Positions 47,201 through 51,680 of a stretch of DNA of 64,000 nt are shown piece by piece. This stretch comes from Bacteroidia bacterium (GTDB lineage Bacteria; Bacteroidota; Ignavibacteria; SZUA-365). Every line of letters starts with the position of its first letter. Position 1 is the stretch's first letter. The DNA lies in the NCBI GenBank assembly GCA_027493955.1, contig JAOSJT010000001.1, positions 3,831,131 to 3,895,130 on the forward strand, in the 5' to 3' direction. The notes under the pieces are model-generated. The model saw only the letters and a list, made by a program, of their open reading frames with translations. It did no database searches and had not been told where the DNA came from. The position numbers and the translations under genes were made by a program.

Positions 47201-47375
47201 CCTCCTTGGCAGCCCGATCAAGACCCTCGTCAACGAAATGCATGATGCCGGTTCGTTCTCGGTTGTCTGGAACGCCACCAATGATCTTGGCGTGCAGGTG
47301 CCCTCGGGCAACTACATTGTGAAGATGGTTGCCGGCGACTTCGTGCAGACTCGCAAGATGACCCTGCTGAAGTAA
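38250..47375 (+). CDS. Giant secreted surface protein with T9SS C-terminal sorting domain
   Basis: A 3041-residue protein with a signal peptide (MKKTLTLLSVLALVLLFGMSANAQ) and a type A T9SS sorting domain in the last 90 residues: YALSQNYPNPFNPTT at 2952, then VSIVVYDLLG and QVPSGNYIVKM. It should be carried through SprA to the surface. Ten D-x-x-x-N motifs (Asp at 397, 597, 803, 1080, 1319, 1579, 2037, 2553, 2698, 2821), several as DRFGN or DRYGN, look like starts of invasin-type Ig domains. Codon use is unusually strict (AAC, AAG, CGC/CGT), pointing to very high expression. AGGAG precedes ATG 38250. The function is unknown; a surface layer or adhesin is plausible. Confidence 0.93.
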   Translation: MKKTLTLLSVLALVLLFGMSANAQIRTVKGDFFNITRTIEQTADSVTFIADTLTLYDSGGGVGNFNHNDSVAVFFVQNRFKVVNNMISQTMFDYVRVRVATTSQNPAPTPAMALARQQYDGVITNTSLPPQNDPAAGGRDVGLRPVYRTVGDIASSSPFNSDPSAIRQMLTFRITNPTAGPDGIQIRNIFFKPNINNLLGLAVPPDTTKDTLRAYLLDGVNPGSFGTVIPSGQFSGGTDLAIVKLLPGTTRILVWVKDSAQAVDAGEYIGSFGDYSRGRYFLGDDGLPFDMTNPAHTSFRPGALRSFIGSPDPPIVNPDYGMMIDGMPPERNPLRLSNLYQALAPAAYTEAGWYAALNPNPVNGLIPPYRAGESNVAANPYQPGLVSSAVDTLRFIDAYGNRTWDRMTQPVLKALAYTINNTAPEDRTAYLRGVSAADDTLRQFGQIVYRRLAYTHADVGSNPGGVEDSVRIYAEAAINFSDPAGIPRTLQAIGDTSGGFPRSGLAGLAPGAYRAQESGLDGQGRVNGPTWFFDAHDGNPAGERFPVDPLGANSLPNTGSKIVVRPNIPRAIDIMPTDQWKGTADNNYLRLDILMTDGFGNTVDDNEKFKFELSPFGQLANGYLYRLNGVFDSLVNPISPIVVTGGNIDSGRVFVGTSNIGRNNRVFRAASGSNNIGPYRIRVRSTWAFNDRGSDLTDPNKLDLTPGAGFGHVNFIPDGSPNNNFGIWFGPGTGYNAHLGKNMGQTTAMDSTDVLWDGTNWTYFAGGTPRVELVIGRDESFVVGRVGNYRNPIFDKLYIRITDIFGNPKDIAPFFYPNTNRVFVELPDNKIYYPPVTGAKRFYASVSANVALSGAGGVDNPENVLDPGTGQVLDAQLVNVAAGNTLPGIPGDVPAFIGYNAVRFFLRAPQNVTKLSLAGTDVVRLIAHLRLETIPGVGDFSIQSAVGEVSVIPDVVSTVEIFKSTGKPQGTTVPLEGWGPGTVNDLLAQGYPTGTPRNATESNEFYRGYFFRSTGAEVPPSTSPDFPTVMEPMGYSDQGIGSFQASELDLDHDATAPIPMDTVVVSEHSKQVRIVARLLDRFQNPVGGRLVKFFVESETVPVTPPKTQLQTNAQRGGFGEFGQVFISDDTLKRSTIGDTAQAGWVTTYFVSGRVGWQMVRVAMTPDTLAYDIVPNLGRNLGEGTAVGPSKRGFAPRVIIPIYQKSDTTVRVEIFPYTAAATSPIPLPVDLVKLQVLEHHSVYQDGGSSIAQINNYAPKFFAYSANPLAQEDRATHFNRVANTNIRPYIPDTLNIANSDPMDVNSVTAGRTVTLLAREYDRFGNLVDNFSESEDTARVRFRMWGNNWTAPPAPYDQWAPNQFTIPGTVAPVGNWTRDEYGPMRKARYRHTKVGNLVYGVHINQTAFFTALEYPTPKLADATVFFEATATAVLLGQGPVNIHRDTVKVVSVVKNPTRFDILRTGQDFRALGPGLGTVGVFELTGAPENRQILIPPQTNISIPPGADATVHGLTDQGVDNILISQVYKRNVSPKPVGQYEVVNEDNVPLDKDGDALFLADGSVNPDFELDPFSNRPVYLKLDAYNNLNPQTSPNDRYNDLNNDGGGKWVVPSGARRDGTIFDITIAGGGDGIGTSGVGQNWDQSLEPRDDRRPVLMRVTPIWENDPPTGGNAYVVTNQPGQTRQYGRLFADSVYTYQGTISPLKSAATRAEFMGTRTDRGNPGFYKLTGEGDRITRIGVGNWIPSDFLRGGLPHRPLPPLNTFRTRFAVGLNGGSDATGNVFGDYNRRVALLGQAFGRELAPGGIANLTFAPGAFLRIVDSTAEQVIDMRVIDPTLTDMAGNTVDDTLSYDQAKFTVVRRVNRLSDGNPLFHLDDTYYDANVTDIQGPNMSVGRVGELPIQRTNRATHGLMAAATRQFWGPSGYSRLRHTFVVVPYRIAFTSIFPSSFDITANTFDKSTLPVGILPVQADIDTLPRLSPMFYLDPYGTPISSFEIFSRLYGQINHGATTDQIPNNAGTPYARPDTIFRDQWYTYAVTPYDRYGNLNTRDTMYVNLGTRHTTWEFTNVSAMGASGNLEITAGGRFFQARPVGFPQNTQIRQDSIILYNLSLVGAGNRNDFVGIKPDDKRLGDAVGERAGNALRHGLLPANAIAVRPVHVKMPFAPGPFVLSTAAGPNTSLFRMDHTGNCFDTLGNPINGLTKDTLRLQWQAARWSDPSMNNPNDTIRYEWYAIIDSVGVPPSSNRRVVSVLADNDGKSPSLTLSGDKVRDLIFRPNMLPQPNQDSIVTRVYWFVRAFSKIAGLETYSDTAGITVRNNPLPTEPLVISINRIPYSAPNAIQPTNGATEFVDGTQPLPVLWSDALDRNLDKGVLLGGPFMIYNPTTRTWEADPSRTIDTLSYQWYGEVVATFPAGKGAPVGTIAVINAGTSKGIQIPTAALDALFGGFSSDPTSPSADSVKIIWRVYTKDFNVNDNRPMETVEFPFKEGIFTNPDDALNGDTSRWSPTACQPHWIRSNDFRLALTKLKGGGVEIEPMAGDPDINALVGEEICFTLTARDENGNIIRDWDSPDKNSPATELVLQGSFANTDTSSVSWNSDPDGFTWAVITKDGVELTKINDSTWSIPASAFKDGVVVVCIRHTKNDRGVYIEVKPTVANLNQESAKMNFTADEVTNYLVDITSATGTPDQVYLLRRYEMIVAPRDRYLNIVSGRNVRTRFTARFPGEFDSNGPGLSDIFAGDVFINGLTNYFLASRIRRVDSQGEERQWVRAYQSNDPTITGQTNPYEILDHAPNAFALQTPVDNFELKLQKAANVETFTWVKAQPQDPYNNIQVSRFNPATYTDVVRYDITFVDAASLTREVNFASDNNGDEAVFTSNHGQLAGIIDQISGQPTTKEQEVVWYVTARDFDNSFGLMLGPLYATLSSPPNNDPQNRPGYRLKLVKDGILAVDGPVPSEYALSQNYPNPFNPTTTLSYSLPKSTQVSIVVYDLLGSPIKTLVNEMHDAGSFSVVWNATNDLGVQVPSGNYIVKMVAGDFVQTRKMTLLK

Positions 47376-47396
47376 TCGGTTAGTCAAACCTTACCT

Positions 47397-47428
47397 AGCG
47401 TCCCGCCATATGGCGGGACGCTTTTTTT
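47397..47428 (+). terminator. Strong intrinsic terminator after the giant gene
   Basis: A perfect 12-bp stem AGCGTCCCGCCA / TGGCGGGACGCT with a TA loop runs into seven T residues, starting 22 bases after the stop. Confidence 0.96.
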
Positions 47429-47442
47429 ATTTACCGAAGCGG

Positions 47443-47449
47443 TATATTG
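47443..47449 (+). promoter_or_regulatory. Candidate -10 element TATATTG before the M20 peptidase gene
   Basis: TATATTG ends eight bases before the ATG, so the message would start at or next to the start codon (nearly leaderless). No ribosome binding site is visible. The -35 region would fall in the preceding terminator T tract. Confidence 0.33.
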
Positions 47450-47456
47450 TACTTCG

Positions 47457-48458
47457 ATGGACGCGACAGAGCTTACCAAAATACTCGTCGGCATACCTTC
47501 GATCACCGGATCGGAGGAGAAGATTCTTGTATACCTCGAGGGGATACTGCAATCCATTGGCCTCGATACGGAAAGACAGCATATTGACGAGCATCGCTGG
47601 AATCTGTACGCCGGATTGGCCGCCCATCCGAAGGTTGCGTTCTGTTCACACGTCGACACGGTGCCACCATTCATACCTCCCCGTTGCGATGAAACCCATA
47701 TTTACGGACGTGGGAGCTGCGATACAAAGGGAATCATTGCATCGATGATCACTGCCGCAAAACGCCTGATCGATGAAGGTGAACATCCGGGTTTGCTGTT
47801 CGTTGTAGGTGAGGAGACAGACAGTATCGGCGCCAAAACCGTCGCGATGACTGGTCTCCGTGTCCCGTTCATAATAGTCGGCGAACCCACGGATAATTTG
47901 CTCGCTCGCGGACATAAGGGCGTCCTGAGCTATACACTGAAAACCACAGGAAAAGCTGCGCATTCCGCATATCCGGAAATGGGTCATTCGGCGATTGATA
48001 AGCTATTGGACATCATCGAGAGAATCCGTAACCATGATTGGGGGCAGGATCCGCTTTTCGGCGATGCGACCTTGAATATCGGTGTCCTGCAGGGTGGGAC
48101 CGCGATGAACGTGTTCGCTCCCGAAGCAATGGCGCAAATCATTCATCGGCTCGTTGATGACGCGGAACTCAGAAAGGCTCAGGTGCATGAACTGGTGCGA
48201 GGAGAAGCGGACATTCAGTTCCATTCGACGGCACAACCACAGCGATTGCACGTGCTTCCCGGATTTGAAGCGAAAACCGTACATTTCGGTACGGATATTC
48301 CGTATCTTGCATCCGTGGGCAGGTGTTTACTTCTCGGTCCTGGATCTATTCACGATGCACATACACCTGATGAAAAGATCAGCATCGAAGAAATCGAAAC
48401 GGCTGTGAATCTTTACTGCACACTGTATCATCAACTGATGCATGAATACACGAGCTAA
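47457..48458 (+). CDS. M20 family metallopeptidase (DapE/ArgE type), probable lysine-pathway deacylase
   Basis: A 333-residue dizinc amidohydrolase. Metal and catalytic residues are visible: CSHVDTVP (His and Asp), YGRGSCDTKG (bridging Asp), VVGEETD (catalytic Glu pair), VGEPTD and, near the end, SIHDAHTPDE (His). The family removes succinyl or acetyl groups from amino acids. Because dapB overlaps its end by 17 bases and dapA follows, succinyl- or acetyl-diaminopimelate deacylase is the likely role. It is shorter than DapE (about 375), so acetylornithine or acetyl-lysine deacetylase remain alternatives. Confidence 0.88.
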   Translation: MDATELTKILVGIPSITGSEEKILVYLEGILQSIGLDTERQHIDEHRWNLYAGLAAHPKVAFCSHVDTVPPFIPPRCDETHIYGRGSCDTKGIIASMITAAKRLIDEGEHPGLLFVVGEETDSIGAKTVAMTGLRVPFIIVGEPTDNLLARGHKGVLSYTLKTTGKAAHSAYPEMGHSAIDKLLDIIERIRNHDWGQDPLFGDATLNIGVLQGGTAMNVFAPEAMAQIIHRLVDDAELRKAQVHELVRGEADIQFHSTAQPQRLHVLPGFEAKTVHFGTDIPYLASVGRCLLLGPGSIHDAHTPDEKISIEEIETAVNLYCTLYHQLMHEYTS

Positions 48459-49200
48459 ACCGCGTATCGCGCTGGTGGGATATGGTCGCATGGGACGAGC
48501 GATTCATGCGTGCCTGACCACAAGAGAGTATCCCGAACCTATTATTGTGGATCCGTCTCTCCCCGGAGCCACTGCAACACTTGATCAGGCCGCCGATGCA
48601 GATGTCTGTATCGAGTTTACGCATCCTTCCGCAGTCGTAGGCAATTTGTTGTCGCTTGCGGACATGCACGTACCTGTCGTCTGCGGAACGACAGGATGGT
48701 CGTCAGAGATGCCTCGCATAGCCGGGATGTTTCGCTCGAAGGGGTCTGCTCTCATAGCAGCGTCGAATTTCTCCATTGGAGTGCACATGCTTAAACGGTT
48801 GACGCACCTTGCAGCAGCAATGGCTCACGTTTTTCAGGAGTATGACATTTCCATTCACGAAATTCACCATCGTGGCAAAGAGGATGCTCCCAGTGGAACC
48901 GCGCTCTCGCTCGCGGAAATTGTGATGCAGGAATGTCCGAAAAAGAGCGTTCTGCTTCATCCGGTTCCGCCGAGGAAGGTAGGCGAAAACGAATTGTGCA
49001 TTTCGTCCTCAAGGATCGGCCATGTTGTAGGAACGCATGAAGTTCGGATGGACTCCGAAATCGACTCGTTGTGCGTGTCACACGAGGCAAAAAGCAGAAA
49101 TGGCTTCGTTGAAGGGGCGATTCTCGCTGCTCAATGGATAATTGGTAAACAAGGTGTATTCAGCGCTGAGGAGATGTTCGATGATATCATTGCGAAATAG
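48442..49200 (+). CDS. dapB: 4-hydroxy-tetrahydrodipicolinate reductase DapB
   Basis: DapB reduces the DapA product on the diaminopimelate/lysine pathway. The 252-residue protein has the nucleotide site ALVGYGRMGRAI (10-21), CIEFTHPSAV, VCGTTGW and ASNFSIGVHM. Its catalytic signature is EIHHRGKEDAPSGTA, in which the His pair and Lys act on the substrate. The DNA-encoded N-terminal domain is a little shorter than the usual 265-270 residues. The start lies inside the 3' end of the M20 gene and its stop inside dapA, so all three are translated as one unit. Confidence 0.95.
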   Translation: MNTRAKPRIALVGYGRMGRAIHACLTTREYPEPIIVDPSLPGATATLDQAADADVCIEFTHPSAVVGNLLSLADMHVPVVCGTTGWSSEMPRIAGMFRSKGSALIAASNFSIGVHMLKRLTHLAAAMAHVFQEYDISIHEIHHRGKEDAPSGTALSLAEIVMQECPKKSVLLHPVPPRKVGENELCISSSRIGHVVGTHEVRMDSEIDSLCVSHEAKSRNGFVEGAILAAQWIIGKQGVFSAEEMFDDIIAK

Positions 49201-50074
49201 AGGCGTCGGTACGGCACTCGTCACCCCGTTCACTCCCGATGGAAGCGTGGACCTGCTGACGATGCGATCATTGGTGAAGAGACAGATCGAAGGTGGTGTC
49301 GATATGCTCATCCCCTGTGGTACCACCGGGGAAGGTGTCACTCTTACCGAAAGTGAGTATCAGCAGATATTGGAAGTTGTGGTATCTGAAGCTGAGGGCC
49401 GTGTCCCGGTTATCGCCGGAGCCGGATCGAACTCGACGGCGATTACGATTCGCAATGCGCGCATGGCCACCGAGTGTGGCGTAGACGCGGTGCTCATTGT
49501 CGGTCCCTATTACAATAAACCGACACAAGAAGGGTATTATCAGCATTTCAGAAGCGTCGCCGAGTCGACAGATCTGGGCGTAGTGCTGTACAACGTACCG
49601 GGGAGAACAAGTGGAAACATGACCGCACAGACACAACTTCGCCTGGCGGAAATCGACAACATCATCGGCACCAAAGAAGCCAGCGCGAATTTTTCCCAAA
49701 TAATGGAGATACTTCGCGACCGTCCGGAGCATTTTTCCGTTCTCTCCGGCGACGACAATCTCGTGCTCGCACAGCTTGCCATCGGTATGGACGGCGTCAT
49801 CTCCGTTGTCTCGAATGAAGTTCCGAGAGAATTCAGTGAGATGGTGCACTCATGGACGGCAGGAGATCACGCGCGTGCAAGAAGGATACACTATCGACAT
49901 TTGAAGCTAATGGAGATAAATTTCATAGAGTCGAATCCCATCCCTGTCAAAACCGCGATGTCCATGATGGGGCTTCTGGCCGAGGAATTCCGGTTGCCGC
50001 TCACGCGAATGGGAGAGAATAATGCGGCGTTATTGCGCGGAGCGCTTCAGGAGTTGGATCTACTTCAACAGTGA
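49181..50074 (+). CDS. dapA: 4-hydroxy-tetrahydrodipicolinate synthase DapA
   Basis: DapA condenses pyruvate with aspartate semialdehyde, the first committed step to diaminopimelate and lysine. The 297-residue TIM-barrel protein has CGTTGEGVTLTESE (about 46-59), the tyrosine in LYNVPGRT (Tyr137) and the Schiff-base Lys165 in IIGTKEAS. The ATG at 49181 follows GAGGAG and overlaps dapB by 20 bases; an in-frame upstream ATG at 49142 would extend into dapB without purpose. Its stop forms TGATG with the next gene. Confidence 0.96.
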   Translation: MISLRNRGVGTALVTPFTPDGSVDLLTMRSLVKRQIEGGVDMLIPCGTTGEGVTLTESEYQQILEVVVSEAEGRVPVIAGAGSNSTAITIRNARMATECGVDAVLIVGPYYNKPTQEGYYQHFRSVAESTDLGVVLYNVPGRTSGNMTAQTQLRLAEIDNIIGTKEASANFSQIMEILRDRPEHFSVLSGDDNLVLAQLAIGMDGVISVVSNEVPREFSEMVHSWTAGDHARARRIHYRHLKLMEINFIESNPIPVKTAMSMMGLLAEEFRLPLTRMGENNAALLRGALQELDLLQQ

Positions 50075-51000
50075 TGCAAAGCTTCATCCCACGCCAATTG
50101 CGGCAGGGCGATCTCATTGGAATCGTATCGCCGGCCAGTCCTCCTCACGACGTCGCACGTATCGCGAGGGGAATTCGGTATGTCCTGTCACGTGGGTTCA
50201 GGGTCTGTCTCGGGAGCGGTGTCGGGCTGAAGACAGGATACCTTGCCGGACCGGACTGCACAAGACGAATGGATCTCGAATCCATGTTTGCAGATGAACA
50301 AGTCCGCGCCATACTCTGTACCCGGGGTGGATATGGAGCAGCGCGTTTGTTGGACGGTCTGGATTGGGATATTCCGAGACGGTATCCGAAAATATTCGCC
50401 GGTTTCAGCGACATTACGGCGTTGAATATGGCATTATTTGCAAAAAGCGGACTGATGAGTTTCGCCGGGCCCATGGTTGCCGCCGACTTTGCGGATGAGG
50501 TGTCACCAATAGCGGAGGCCGCGTTCTGGAGCATGATGATGGAAGTTCAGTCGCAACGAAAGCTTGAACTGGGGGGAGCCGTCCGGACGATGCGGGCAGG
50601 AAAGGCGGAAGGTCCACTATTGGGTGGAAACCTCTCAGTGTTTTGTTCGCTCATCGGAACACCGTATCTGCCCAGCTGCAAAGGAGCGATACTCTTCTTC
50701 GAAGATACGGGCGAGGCAGTGTACAGAATCGACCGCATGATGCTGCAGCTTCGGCATTCGGGTGTGCTTGCAGCTGCGGCGGGAATACTGCTGGGAAGCT
50801 TCACCGCGATTCCCGAAACAGTCAACAACAGGTTGCTGGAAGATGTGCTGGAAGAGTACATTCTTCCGCTGAATATTCCGACACTGACCGGGATCCCTTT
50901 TGGTCACATTCGGGACAAGATTACACTCCCGATGGGAGCCTGGGTGGCAATGGACGCCAGCAATGGCGCCGTTGTCGTTACCCATCCCGTGGTTCGCTAG
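50074..51000 (+). CDS. LD-carboxypeptidase (peptidase family S66)
   Basis: A 308-residue S66 serine peptidase. LdcA-type enzymes cut the terminal D-Ala from the muropeptide tetrapeptide during cell-wall recycling. The nucleophile elbow is GFSDITAL; ILCTRGGYGAARLLDGLDW precedes it. The Glu and His partners are in ILFFEDTGEAVYRIDRMM and GIPFGHIRDKITLPMG. It has no signal peptide, so it is cytoplasmic. Coupling to dapA through TGATG puts a wall-recycling enzyme with the diaminopimelate genes. MccF-type immunity activity is an alternative within the family. Confidence 0.93.
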   Translation: MQSFIPRQLRQGDLIGIVSPASPPHDVARIARGIRYVLSRGFRVCLGSGVGLKTGYLAGPDCTRRMDLESMFADEQVRAILCTRGGYGAARLLDGLDWDIPRRYPKIFAGFSDITALNMALFAKSGLMSFAGPMVAADFADEVSPIAEAAFWSMMMEVQSQRKLELGGAVRTMRAGKAEGPLLGGNLSVFCSLIGTPYLPSCKGAILFFEDTGEAVYRIDRMMLQLRHSGVLAAAAGILLGSFTAIPETVNNRLLEDVLEEYILPLNIPTLTGIPFGHIRDKITLPMGAWVAMDASNGAVVVTHPVVR

Positions 51001-51116
51001 CACATCCGTTGTATACCAGCCTGTTGCAGCGTTTCCTCATCAGGCGGGAACGAAGCGAGGTGGCCTGAGGCACCACGATCCTTTGAAACAGGAACACGCA
51101 CGTTCAGGAGGCTGAA

Positions 51117-51374
51117 ATGAAAAAAAATGTTCTGCTCATACTCATCGGAAAGCGTCAGGAAGCAGCGGTACAAGTCCAGCGCATCCTCACCGCATGGGGC
51201 TGCATCATCAAGACACGACTCGGGATACATGATGGTGTGCTGGAACACTGTTCCGACTCGGGGCTGTTGATCCTCGAATTGCATGGGAAAGAAGAAGACA
51301 TGGCGGAACTGGCGCGAAAAGTTGCGCTGATCGAAGGCGTGCGCTCGAAGCTTGTTACACTGGAAATTCCATAG
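51117..51374 (+). CDS. Small ACT-like protein, TM1266 (iron-only hydrogenase regulator) type
   Basis: An 85-residue single domain with a beta-alpha-beta-beta-alpha-beta pattern: LLILIGKRQEAAVQVQRILTAWG, IIKTRLGIHD, SGLLILELHGKEEDMAELARKVA and VRSKLVTLEI. This matches the small ACT/NikR-C-like TM1266 family. These proteins are named after hydrogenase gene clusters, but none is in the window, so the partner and ligand are unknown. AGGAGG sits well before the ATG. The gene stands alone behind the LD-carboxypeptidase (116-base gap). Confidence 0.75.
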   Translation: MKKNVLLILIGKRQEAAVQVQRILTAWGCIIKTRLGIHDGVLEHCSDSGLLILELHGKEEDMAELARKVALIEGVRSKLVTLEIP

Positions 51375-51680
51375 TTCGGGTGCTTCGTCTTCGCGACACG
51401 AATTCCCTCAACCAGAAGACCCATGACCTGAGAAACCGCATGCGCTGCGCCCGATTGAATGCCGTGCGGGGAGGAATGAAGTCTGCTGTGATTCAGGAGA
51501 TTAGTATGTGATGTCATCATTATTACGGGGTTCGTTCGTTTTTTCACAGCATCCCTCGCAGGTCTAGGGCAACAATTCATCCCCATTTGCGTACACAGAA
51601 ACGATCGGTTCGATCCGATTGTTATGGGAATGGTGTCGATTCCAGGCTTTATCACCAAAATGGCTGTAACGAAGGGTAAA
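51375..51680. other. Intergenic region before the TonB-dependent receptor
   Basis: These 306 bases have no supported gene. They contain a small perfect inverted repeat (ATCGG TTCGATC CGAT, about 51603-51618) and a purine-rich CAGGAGATT. No riboswitch or terminator could be established. Confidence 0.35.

Noticed and set aside
46008-47387. 459-codon minus-strand frame, and a 408-codon one at 44544-45770
   Set aside because: The same effect of codon bias in the giant gene; no protein-like features.
51601-51620. T-arm-like sequence ATCGG TTCGATC CGAT
   Set aside because: There is no complementary acceptor arm or anticodon arm at the right distance, so it is not a tRNA; it is a short palindrome.
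51375-51680. Possible cobalamin riboswitch before the TonB receptor
   Set aside because: A CAGGAGA-like box is present, but the other conserved blocks (such as GCCACTG and the GGTGC...CTGT core) could not be placed. The receptor is paired with DUF4249, not a cobalamin gene. A covariance model search would decide.
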